A DNA stretch of 64,000 nt from a virus, in the IMG/VR virus record IMGVR_UViG_3300014819_000003, positions 1 to 64,000 of that record; one strand, 5' to 3'. The notes under the pieces were generated by a model. The model was not told the DNA's origin. It saw only the letters and a program-made list of their open reading frames with translations, and did no database searches. Shown piece by piece: positions 19,334 through 27,849 of this stretch. Position numbers and translations under genes: made by a program. The number at the start of each line of letters is the position of its first letter. Positions within the stretch are counted from its first letter, which is position 1.

Positions 19334-21646
19334 ATGGCAGTAAGAATTCAGATGCGTCGTGGTAGCACCACATCTTGGAACGCTACAGACCCAGTTCTTG
19401 CAGAAGGCGAATTTGGTTATAATACAACAAATGGTCAAGTAAAAATAGGTACTGGCGTAACTTCTTGGAGCAACCTAGACTATTTAGTTACAGACGCAAG
19501 CCTTGGAACAAGCCTTGGTGATTATATTGAACTTATTGAAAAAGGCTCAACAAGTGGTGTTGCAGAACTTGATAGCAATAGAAATTTGTTAGTTCCTAAT
19601 TCAAGTATTATTTTTGAAGGCTCTTCTGCAGATGAATATGAAACAACTCTTACAGTTACAAACCCTACAGCAGACCGTACTATAACAATTCCAAATTCAT
19701 CAGGAACAATAGTTTTAGCCGACGGTAGCGGAAATGTAACAGTATCAGGAAATTTAACAGTAAGCGGAACAACTACAACTATTGATTCTACTACTATTAA
19801 TGTTACTAATTCTTTTGTTTTTGAAGGTACCGCAAATGATCATGAAACCACTCTAACAGTAACCGATCCCACTGCAGACCGTACAATTACACTTCCAGAT
19901 GCTACTGGAACAGTAGCCCTTACAACAGACCTTTCAGCATTTGCCACAACATCATATGTAGGCAATTCAGTTTCAAGCCATAACGCCACTACAACAAGCG
20001 TACACGGTATAACAGATACAGCCGCTCTAGCAACTACATCTTATGTTGGTACCGCAATAGCAAACTTAGCAAGCACTTCTTTTGTAGGTAACTCTGTATC
20101 TAGCCATAATGCTACAACTACAAATGTTCATGGTATAACAGATACGGCTGCATTAGCAACTACATCATACGTAGGCACTGCTATTGCTTCTTTTGCCACA
20201 ACTTCATATGTAACAAATTCTGTTTCTAGCCATAATGCCACAACAACAAATGTTCACGGTATTACAGATACAGCAGCACTTGCAACAACTTCCTATGTTG
20301 GAACAGCAATTGCTTCATTTGCTACAACATCATATGTTGGAACAGCAGTTGCAAATCTTGCAAGTACATCGTTTGTTGGCAACTCAGTATCAAGTCATAA
20401 TTCCACTACTACAAATGTTCATGGTATTACAGATACCGCTGCTCTTGCAACTACCTCTTATGTAGGTACTGCAATTGCTAACTTTGCCACCACATCATTT
20501 GTCGGTGCTTCAGTATCAAGCCATGCAACTTTAACTTCAACACATGGTGTAACTGGTGCAATTGTAGGTACAACTGATACCCAGACACTATCTAATAAAA
20601 CACTTGGAAATAATCTTGCTGCAGGTGGATATAAAGTAACTGGTCTTGCAACCCCTACTGCTGATGCAGATGCAGCAACAAAAGCCTATGTTGATTTAGC
20701 AACTGCAGGATTAAATGTTCACGAAAATGTTAAGGCTGCAACAGTATCAAACGTAAACCTTAATAATGGCCTTGAAAATAACGATGTTATTGACGGCGTA
20801 ACTCTTACAACTGGTGATCGTGTTTTGGTTAAAGATCAAAATACTACATCTCAAAATGGTATTTATATAGTTCAAGCATCTGGCGCAGCAGTTCGTGCAA
20901 CTGACTACGATTCGACTCCAGAAGTTGATGCTGGTGATTTTGTTTTCGTACAATCTGGAACGGTAAATGGAAAAACAGGTTGGGTACAAACAAATACAAT
21001 TACTACAGTAGGAACTGACCCAATTGCGTTTTCACAATTCTCTGGTGCTGGAACCTATACCGCTGGAAATGGACTGACACTAACTGGTACTCAGTTTACT
21101 ATTAATACTGCAATTACTGCTGATTTAAATACCGCTCAAACTCTTACAAATAAGTCAATATCTCTTGGCTCAAATACTTTGACAACAACTTTAGCCCAGT
21201 TAAATACTGCAGTAACAGACGCTGACCTAGCATCTCTAGCAGGATCAGAGACTCTTACCAATAAGACAATTAATCTTTCTAGCAATACTTTGACTGGAAC
21301 TACCGCTCAGTTTAATACGGCTTTATCTGACGGAGATTTTGCAACTTTGGCTGGTAGCGAAACACTTACAAATAAAACACTAACTAGCCCATCTGTTGGA
21401 ACATCTCTAACCACAGCAAGCACATCGTTTAACTTACTTAATACAACAGCAACCACAGTCAACTTTGCTGGTGCTGCTACCACGCTTTCAATTGGCGCTG
21501 GATCTGGTACAACCACAGTAAATAACGATTTAAGCCTTGGTGCTGGTAAATCTTATAAGATTAACGGCACAAACATTTCTGCTGCTCTTCCTGGTCTTAC
21601 ATGGGGAGATGTTAAGAATGGCAAGTCTGGTCTAACAATTAGTTAG
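19334..21646 (+). CDS. Large repeat-containing tail fibre (770 aa)
   Basis: A 770-residue fibre. Residues 1-50 (MAVRIQMRRGSTTSWNATDP, LAEGEFGYNTTNGQVKIGTG) match the N-terminal domain of major-tropism-determinant-type receptor proteins. A TVSGNLTVSGTTTTIDST shaft follows, then residues about 197-405 with four identical VHGITDTAALATTSYVGTAI units. A module about 450-575 (ENVKAATVSNVNLNNG, GDRVLVKDQNTTSQNGIYIV, TGWVQTNTI) and several SNTLT/NKTL repeats lead to a SYKINGTNISAALPG end. CGGAGG precedes the ATG. Probably a main receptor-binding fibre. Confidence 0.7.
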   Translation: MAVRIQMRRGSTTSWNATDPVLAEGEFGYNTTNGQVKIGTGVTSWSNLDYLVTDASLGTSLGDYIELIEKGSTSGVAELDSNRNLLVPNSSIIFEGSSADEYETTLTVTNPTADRTITIPNSSGTIVLADGSGNVTVSGNLTVSGTTTTIDSTTINVTNSFVFEGTANDHETTLTVTDPTADRTITLPDATGTVALTTDLSAFATTSYVGNSVSSHNATTTSVHGITDTAALATTSYVGTAIANLASTSFVGNSVSSHNATTTNVHGITDTAALATTSYVGTAIASFATTSYVTNSVSSHNATTTNVHGITDTAALATTSYVGTAIASFATTSYVGTAVANLASTSFVGNSVSSHNSTTTNVHGITDTAALATTSYVGTAIANFATTSFVGASVSSHATLTSTHGVTGAIVGTTDTQTLSNKTLGNNLAAGGYKVTGLATPTADADAATKAYVDLATAGLNVHENVKAATVSNVNLNNGLENNDVIDGVTLTTGDRVLVKDQNTTSQNGIYIVQASGAAVRATDYDSTPEVDAGDFVFVQSGTVNGKTGWVQTNTITTVGTDPIAFSQFSGAGTYTAGNGLTLTGTQFTINTAITADLNTAQTLTNKSISLGSNTLTTTLAQLNTAVTDADLASLAGSETLTNKTINLSSNTLTGTTAQFNTALSDGDFATLAGSETLTNKTLTSPSVGTSLTTASTSFNLLNTTATTVNFAGAATTLSIGAGSGTTTVNNDLSLGAGKSYKINGTNISAALPGLTWGDVKNGKSGLTIS
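20000..20479 (+). repeat. Four protein-identical, codon-diverged repeats
   Basis: Units at 20000-20062, 20126-20188, 20252-20314 and 20417-20479 each encode the same 21 residues (VHGITDTAALATTSYVGTAI plus A). Codons differ greatly: 14 of 21 codons differ between copies 1 and 2, and 13 of 21 between copies 2 and 3, all synonymous. Linkers between units vary in length and sequence. Confidence 0.8.
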
Positions 21647-21741
21647 ACTACTTTATAAAACCAAAAGTACTCAACCTTTAGTTGATGCTTACTGTTTGCA
21701 AAAAGCACTATAAATTATAACTTTTCTTTATCTAAACTTTA

Positions 21742-21775
21742 TGCTATACTAGACACTACTTTGCGATTTGCAAAG
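21742..21775 (+). promoter_or_regulatory. Promoter and 5' hairpin of nrdJ
   Basis: Extended -10 TGCTATACT (21742-21750). The hairpin CTTTGC (21759-21764) and GCAAAG (21770-21775), loop GATTT, begins about where transcription should start, so the mRNA would carry a 5'-terminal hairpin. A leader of about 55 nt follows. No NrdR box and no cobalamin riboswitch is visible in 21647-21813. Confidence 0.5.
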
Positions 21776-21813
21776 TTCTCATAATATTTTTGTGGAAAGG
21801 TAGTTAAAAACAA

Positions 21814-23844
21814 ATGTCAGATGTATTTTCTTTTCGTCTATTGGATGAATTTGTAAATAAATATAAGGAAGTAGAGCCTCCTTTTGGCTTTGCCGACGCA
21901 GGAAATAACTCGTTAGGCGAAATCACATTCATCCGTACCTATTCTAGGGTCAAGGAAGATGGGCGTAAGGAACGCTGGTATGAGGTTTGCAAGAGGGTAA
22001 TTGAAGGAATGTACTCGGTACAGAAGAATCACGCCAAGGAGAACCGTTTGCCTTGGAACGACAATAAGGCACAGAAGTCTGCTCAAGAGGCTTATGATCG
22101 CATGTTTAACCTCAAATGGACACCCCCTGGACGTGGCCTATGGGCATTTGGTACCCCTATGACTATGGAGCGTAGAAACTCTGCTGCCCTGCAGAATTGT
22201 GCGATGGTATCAACAAGAGACATTGACCGTAATGATCCAGGTGCATTATTTGCTTGGGTAATGGATGCTTTAATGTTAGGTGTAGGTGTAGGGTTTGATA
22301 CCTTGGGTCAGGATAAAGGGTTTGATATTTATGCCAATACCGCTGACAAAATAACATATGAGATTCCAGATACTCGTGAGGGTTGGGTAGAGTCCGTAAG
22401 ACTTATTCTTAACTCCTATCTAAAGCCAAATCAGGCTAAGGTTGTATTTGACTATTCTAAGATCAGACCATTAGGAGCACCTATTAAGGGCTTTGGTGGT
22501 ACCGCTTCAGGTCCAGCACCACTTATTAAATTACATGACACACTTCGTAAAGTTATTGGTGACAGGGCTGGAGAAAAACTAGATAGCCGTGCAATTGTAG
22601 ATATTGTAAATCTTATTGGAACCTGTGTAGTTGCAGGTAATGTTCGTCGTTCTGCAACACTTGCTCTTGGTGGTTCTGGAGACAAAGATTTTATGAACTT
22701 AAAGAATGCAGAGATCTTTGCAGAGCGTAATTCTTATGATCCAGAAAATCCAGGATGGGCATGGATGAGTAATAACTCTATCTCTGCTAATGTAGGAACT
22801 AAATATGAAGATTATGTAGATCTTATTTCTAACAATGGTGAGCCAGGATTTATTTGGCTAGATGTTGCTCGTAACTTTGGTCGTCTTGCAGATCCTGCAG
22901 ATGGTAAGGATTATCGTGTAATGGGATTCAACCCTTGTGCGGAGCAACCACTTGAGTCTTATGAACTTTGTACGCTTGTAGAAGTGCACTTAAACAGACA
23001 TAAAGATAAAGAAGATTTCTTACGAACACTTAAGTTTGCTTATTTGTATGGTAAGACAGTTACTCTTGTTCCTACACATTGGCAGATTACAAATGGCATT
23101 ATGCAACGCAACCGTCGTATCGGAACATCATTAACGGGTATTGCATCGTTCTCTGATGAGCATGGTTTGCCTACCGTTCGTGACTGGATGGATGAAGGCT
23201 ATAAGACAATTCGTAAATATGATCATGCATATTCTGAATGGCTATGTGTTCGTGAATCAATTCGTGTAACAACTGTTAAGCCATCAGGCTCTGTTTCACT
23301 TTTGTCTGGTGCAACTCCAGGTGTTCACTGGGGTCCAGGAGGAAACTATTTCCTTCGTGCAATCCGATTTGGAAATCAAGATCCAATGATTCATTTATTC
23401 AAAGCAGCGGGATATAAAATGGAAGCCGATCTAGTATCTGCTAATACAACAGTCGTATACTTCCCAGTTCATTCAGGACACCCACGATCTGAGAAAGATG
23501 TAACTCTATTTGAGAAGATTGGTCTTGCTGCTACTACGCAAAAATACTGGTCTGATAACGGAGTATCTGTAACATTGTCATTTGATAAGGAAACAGAAAC
23601 AAAGCACATTGCTCCAGCACTTCATATGTATGAAGGTCAGTTAAAGGCTGTTTCATTTTTGCCTATGGGTAATATGACATATCCACAACAACCTTATACT
23701 CAGATCACTCAAGAAGAGTATGACTCATATGTAGGAAAGATTAAAAAGATTAACTGGTCTGCTATTTATGACGGCATTGATAATCTTGAGGCTCTTGGCG
23801 AAGCATACTGCACTACAGACGTATGTGAGATAAAAATAGCGTAA
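21814..23844 (+). CDS. nrdJ: Class II (B12-dependent) ribonucleotide reductase (676 aa)
   Basis: A monomeric adenosylcobalamin-dependent ribonucleoside-triphosphate reductase; it makes dNTPs for phage replication. Visible are C129 in LQNCAMVST, GGTASGPAPL, the active-site loop NPCAEQPLE with the likely thiyl Cys C375, TVKPSGSVSLLSGATPG, and a C-terminal redox pair C666-x4-C671. This matches the arrangement of the Lactobacillus-type enzyme (about 739 residues). It stands alone between the fibre locus and the head genes with its own promoter, rather than with the replication genes. It appears complete. Confidence 0.92.
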   Translation: MSDVFSFRLLDEFVNKYKEVEPPFGFADAGNNSLGEITFIRTYSRVKEDGRKERWYEVCKRVIEGMYSVQKNHAKENRLPWNDNKAQKSAQEAYDRMFNLKWTPPGRGLWAFGTPMTMERRNSAALQNCAMVSTRDIDRNDPGALFAWVMDALMLGVGVGFDTLGQDKGFDIYANTADKITYEIPDTREGWVESVRLILNSYLKPNQAKVVFDYSKIRPLGAPIKGFGGTASGPAPLIKLHDTLRKVIGDRAGEKLDSRAIVDIVNLIGTCVVAGNVRRSATLALGGSGDKDFMNLKNAEIFAERNSYDPENPGWAWMSNNSISANVGTKYEDYVDLISNNGEPGFIWLDVARNFGRLADPADGKDYRVMGFNPCAEQPLESYELCTLVEVHLNRHKDKEDFLRTLKFAYLYGKTVTLVPTHWQITNGIMQRNRRIGTSLTGIASFSDEHGLPTVRDWMDEGYKTIRKYDHAYSEWLCVRESIRVTTVKPSGSVSLLSGATPGVHWGPGGNYFLRAIRFGNQDPMIHLFKAAGYKMEADLVSANTTVVYFPVHSGHPRSEKDVTLFEKIGLAATTQKYWSDNGVSVTLSFDKETETKHIAPALHMYEGQLKAVSFLPMGNMTYPQQPYTQITQEEYDSYVGKIKKINWSAIYDGIDNLEALGEAYCTTDVCEIKIA

Positions 23845-23845
23845 A

Positions 23846-23854
23846 TGCTATAAT
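23846..23854 (+). promoter_or_regulatory. Extended -10 promoter
   Basis: TGCTATAAT at the 3' end of nrdJ and its TAA region, followed by TAAGGAG before the ATG at 23872. Confidence 0.55.
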
Positions 23855-23871
23855 AAAGGGTAAGGAGTAAT

Positions 23872-26800
23872 ATGTCCAACCCGTCTAACTTATATGCAGA
23901 AAAGATATTTGCAGAGCATCCTACAGTTCTCTGGGCTTTAGACGATGTTGCAGACTACATAAGTCTCATAACAGAGGCACAACGCAGTTTTACAAGTTGG
24001 ACTATAACAAATGCTACTGAGAGTATAAACAGTGCTCCTAAGACAGAGCCATTTACAGATAGCGTTGTAAATAAACTTGATTTGATAATACCAGCAAATA
24101 CAAGTTTTACAGTAACATGCTCTAGTGACGATCTTATAAATTTTAATTCCCTTAATTCTAATCTAGCAACATTTTCAGTTGGAAGTTATTTTTATGACTC
24201 AAGCGGTGTTTTGAGTTCTGTTTCTATTGGCTACGAATATACAGATACAACTACTGCCCAAAACGTTCAAGATCTTAATACGTTCTTTACAAATATGACT
24301 GGTGCTTGGGGGTTTGTTTCTGGAACGTTTGAAATACCAAATGAAAATACTACAATGAGGGCAGTCATTAAAGCAACATTTCAGGGCGGTGCTTCAACAT
24401 CAACTACTGCATTCTATGTTAATGGCACTACGCTTGGTCAATGGTCAGAAAACCATAATGCAACATCTCTTGGTGTTAATGCACAAGCAATAACATCTAA
24501 TATTGCAATTAGCACAACAAGCGGAATTGAAGCAGAAGCATATGGAATTAGTGGTGATAATGGTTATTATTTATCCAATAATAATGCCTTGGTTGCAAGA
24601 AATACAAGCATACCGATGGTATTTGGAGCATCTGGTGTAACGGTCTTAACTCCAAATAGTTCTGGAGAACCATCTTTAATTATTCCAGGCAAAGGATTTT
24701 TAAACAAGGCTGGTCAACATAAAGAATATACAGTAGAGTTTTGGACTAAGATTAATTCTAGTGCTACCACACCAAAAAGAATATTTGGTCCTATAGCGTC
24801 TTCAGATGGTTTATACGTAGAAAGTGGATTTTTAACACTAGTAATTGGAAAAGAATTTGCCTCTCACTTCGTAGGTGAATGGTTTAGGCCAATGCTTATT
24901 CATGTCAGAGTAATTAGAAATAATGCCACAGTTCTTATAAACGGTGAAGAAGTAATTACTCTAAACATAGCAACAGATGATTTAGTTCTACCAGAAATAC
25001 TAGATAACTCTAATAATGAACAAGACTGGCTTGGATTTTATGCCTATACAGATGTAAGTCCTGTAGAAATTGACTGCATTGCTATTTATCCATATCAAGT
25101 TCCATTGCCAGTAGCAAAGCGTAGATGGGTATATGGACAAGGAGTATTATCTCCAGAAGGAATTAATTCAGCGTACGGAGGAACATCTGCTTTTATTGAT
25201 TATTCGTTTGCAGACTATACTTCTAATTATACTTATCCAGATTTTGCAAATTGGAGTCAAGGAACATTTGATAATCTTATAACTGCTGGAACATATATAA
25301 GTACACCCAACTATCAGTTACCGACGGTATTTATAGGTAACGAAATTTTACAAGATTTATATGACGATAATCAAAATATACAGGCTGGAGCCAATAAGTT
25401 TATAACATTTAGACCTACAACTAGTTGGAATTCAGTACATGCTTACTATAACTTCCCTAATTTTAATATTTTAAACGAAGAGGTAAAAGCAGTTTATGGA
25501 GTGTTTAGTCATGATGATATAACATCAATTAATCAAACACTATTTAAAATTTATAATAAAACAAACGGAAACTATTTTCAAGTAAAACAAGATGACAATG
25601 AACTTGTTTATAGTCTTTACTATAATGGGGCCAGCACATCTTTGTATACATCTAACACAATAAGTGTTGATCAGATTTTTGCTGTTGGAATAAATATTCC
25701 AGATCTAGTTACTAGATTTGGAGGCAATGTTTCTTCGTTCTTTGGAAACAGAAATGGTCTTGAACTATATGTTGCTGGAGATGCATCAACATCAAATACT
25801 TTTGAAGGCAATCTGTATTCTTTTGGACTTTGCACAGCCCTTAATGCAAATGAAGCAGATGCTTATTTTGTTAATGGATTTGCAACGGTAACATCTGGAC
25901 AAAACCTAATATCATTTACAGCAAGTTATACTCTTTTGCCTACAGAAGCATATGATACATATTTCTTAGACATAGGTGTTGCTGGATACTGGGAAGACTA
26001 TTTGCCTCTTTCATACTTTGCACAATATGTCCAAAACGACATGGGCAATCTTTTTTATGACCTAGACTTTTTGCAATTTAATATAGGATACCCAAAGCCA
26101 TCTAATCTAGTAGAACAAGCATCAACAAGTACCTGGACATATCAAGCACTTAAAGATGATTATGAATACCCTGTTCAAAGAACCTATGGTCAATTAGATA
26201 ATTATCTATTTACTGGTTGGGAAAGTTATTCTGAAATGGCTAGTAAGACTGCAAAATACTATGAATACGATACAGCCGATGCATCAATTAGAAGTTTTAT
26301 TACTTTCCAATATATAGCAGAAGGTGCAAATGCACCAAGATCTGATTTTACTGTTATGACTGCAAGAGAGGGATCTATTATTGATATAGATAACTTTACG
26401 GGTTGGCAGGGTACAAAATTTGAGGTAGTAGATAATACACTAATATATCCAACAAAAACTATAGACTTTAATGATTTAGCAATTGTGTATCATCTTGATT
26501 TTAATATTCGTGGCATATTAAGAAAACCAGTTAGACTTCGTAGACTAGAACTAGCATCACAAGCATTAAATGATAACTCGTTTAATCCAGTTGGAACTCG
26601 TTTTGGTGTAAACCTATTTCCATATAAAAAGTCTGGAATCTATTACGATTACAAAGCAAAAAATCCATTCAGCATATACAAGGGCAGCACTCCATACCTT
26701 TATATGAATAGAACATCTGGAATACAGATTCGTGGTGATTATGATCCATTAGTTAGTAGAGGAATTGCCATACCAGTAAATCCAAATACTGCTGATAACT

Positions 26801-27447
26801 ATCGTGTTAGTGCTTTACAGATGTGGTTAAAATATGATGAAAGACAGTTCCCAGAAACACCAGTAGAACTTTTTGAAGTTAAATATCGCTCTGATACTAT
26901 TAAATTTTATTTTGTAGCAGATAGTGAAACTGGAGATAGGGCAAGAATATATGCAAAGAGCGTAGCAACTGGAGACGACTATAACGGTTTATCATATTAT
27001 TGGAATGGTGAACTTGTTAGAGAGCCAGTGGCGACCAGAAATGAATGGGGAGTGTTAGGCATAGGGTTTAATAATGCCCTTAATTTTGACTCATTCCTTG
27101 GTGGAATAAATCTTAATGGTCAATTTGTATTTAATAATGTGGCATTCTATCAGGCAAATAATTTGCAGCAGGTACAAAGTACAACCTTAAGACCTTGGCA
27201 GCAGGTAATAACAGACGGAATAACAAATTATGATTGGGAGTACTGGCTCAACTCATCCACATGGGAAGGTGTTCTCGTTATTGGAACGTCTGATCTATAT
27301 GGCGTAAACCCAGTTGATGTTTATAAGACTTATATTGGAACTAATAAGATTATTTTTGATGATGATGAAGGTTTGACAGTAGATGCAGATAAAATCAAGG
27401 TATATACCGATACAACATGGACAATTCAGGTAGGTACACCAGTATAA
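23872..27447 (+). CDS. Large virion protein with LamG-like domain (1191 aa)
   Basis: A 1191-residue protein. A concanavalin/LamG-type domain lies about residues 275-415 (KEYTVEFWTKINSS, GEWFRPMLIHVRVIRNN, ATVLINGEEVITLNI, DCIAIYPYQV). A second similar beta-sandwich may exist near 520-680 (NGLELYVAGDAST, FEGNLYSFGL) and a third near 1005-1105 (LQMWLKYDERQFPETP, GVLGIGFNNAL). Such domains bind glycans or proteins on host or virion surfaces. It is rich in Tyr and Asn with no enzymatic motif. Its place before the portal is unusual; probably a large minor tail or head-fibre protein. Confidence 0.65.
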   Translation: MSNPSNLYAEKIFAEHPTVLWALDDVADYISLITEAQRSFTSWTITNATESINSAPKTEPFTDSVVNKLDLIIPANTSFTVTCSSDDLINFNSLNSNLATFSVGSYFYDSSGVLSSVSIGYEYTDTTTAQNVQDLNTFFTNMTGAWGFVSGTFEIPNENTTMRAVIKATFQGGASTSTTAFYVNGTTLGQWSENHNATSLGVNAQAITSNIAISTTSGIEAEAYGISGDNGYYLSNNNALVARNTSIPMVFGASGVTVLTPNSSGEPSLIIPGKGFLNKAGQHKEYTVEFWTKINSSATTPKRIFGPIASSDGLYVESGFLTLVIGKEFASHFVGEWFRPMLIHVRVIRNNATVLINGEEVITLNIATDDLVLPEILDNSNNEQDWLGFYAYTDVSPVEIDCIAIYPYQVPLPVAKRRWVYGQGVLSPEGINSAYGGTSAFIDYSFADYTSNYTYPDFANWSQGTFDNLITAGTYISTPNYQLPTVFIGNEILQDLYDDNQNIQAGANKFITFRPTTSWNSVHAYYNFPNFNILNEEVKAVYGVFSHDDITSINQTLFKIYNKTNGNYFQVKQDDNELVYSLYYNGASTSLYTSNTISVDQIFAVGINIPDLVTRFGGNVSSFFGNRNGLELYVAGDASTSNTFEGNLYSFGLCTALNANEADAYFVNGFATVTSGQNLISFTASYTLLPTEAYDTYFLDIGVAGYWEDYLPLSYFAQYVQNDMGNLFYDLDFLQFNIGYPKPSNLVEQASTSTWTYQALKDDYEYPVQRTYGQLDNYLFTGWESYSEMASKTAKYYEYDTADASIRSFITFQYIAEGANAPRSDFTVMTAREGSIIDIDNFTGWQGTKFEVVDNTLIYPTKTIDFNDLAIVYHLDFNIRGILRKPVRLRRLELASQALNDNSFNPVGTRFGVNLFPYKKSGIYYDYKAKNPFSIYKGSTPYLYMNRTSGIQIRGDYDPLVSRGIAIPVNPNTADNYRVSALQMWLKYDERQFPETPVELFEVKYRSDTIKFYFVADSETGDRARIYAKSVATGDDYNGLSYYWNGELVREPVATRNEWGVLGIGFNNALNFDSFLGGINLNGQFVFNNVAFYQANNLQQVQSTTLRPWQQVITDGITNYDWEYWLNSSTWEGVLVIGTSDLYGVNPVDVYKTYIGTNKIIFDDDEGLTVDADKIKVYTDTTWTIQVGTPV

Positions 27448-27449
27448 TC

Positions 27450-27458
27450 TGCTATACT
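27450..27458 (+). promoter_or_regulatory. Extended -10 promoter (leaderless)
   Basis: TGCTATACT ends 7 bp before the ATG at 27466. This spacing favours the second of two close ATGs (27460 and 27466) as the start. Confidence 0.55.
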
Positions 27459-27465
27459 TATGGAT

Positions 27466-27849
27466 ATGAGTAGTGGAAAATTGCCAAAAGTTGGTAACGT
27501 CAGGCGCAAAGTTATAGAAAAAAACTACGCTTGGGGTCTTTATGTGTACAAAAAGTCCAATGGTAAGTGGTTTACCGATGGTGAGGGTAGTGTTTTAAAT
27601 ATTCCAGCAATGCGTGGAGACTTATCAAAGATTGCTGAACTCAAGAAGGCTGCCATGTATTATGGCGATGAAGGTGACGGAGAATGTATTTTTGTACCTG
27701 GTTTAAGCAGGGTAACAGAAGAACAGTATTCAGAAATGGTAGACAGAATGAAACAAGGTCTTATTCCTAACCTCAATGATATGGGTGCTGTATACGATGC
27801 TCAACAAACCCTAAAGAAACATGGAAGGGATACGTTTGACAGTGAGTGA
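27466..27849 (+). CDS. Hypothetical protein preceding portal (127 aa)
   Basis: The start at 27466 (MSSGKLPKVGNV) is chosen from the promoter spacing; 27460 is possible. The 127-residue product has a compact N-terminal beta part (YAWGLYVYKKSNGKWFTDGE), then helices (LSKIAELKKAAMYYGDEG; SEMVDRMKQGLIPN). It overlaps the portal gene by up to 28 bp. Its fixed place before the portal suggests a head-assembly or packaging role, but no terminase motif (Walker A, nuclease Asp cluster) is present. Function unknown. Confidence 0.6.
   Translation: MSSGKLPKVGNVRRKVIEKNYAWGLYVYKKSNGKWFTDGEGSVLNIPAMRGDLSKIAELKKAAMYYGDEGDGECIFVPGLSRVTEEQYSEMVDRMKQGLIPNLNDMGAVYDAQQTLKKHGRDTFDSE

Noticed and set aside
21647-21813. 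Cobalamin riboswitch or NrdR boxes upstream of nrdJ
   Set aside because: Only 167 bp, without the B12-box core or two spaced NrdR palindromes; only a simple 5' hairpin is visible.
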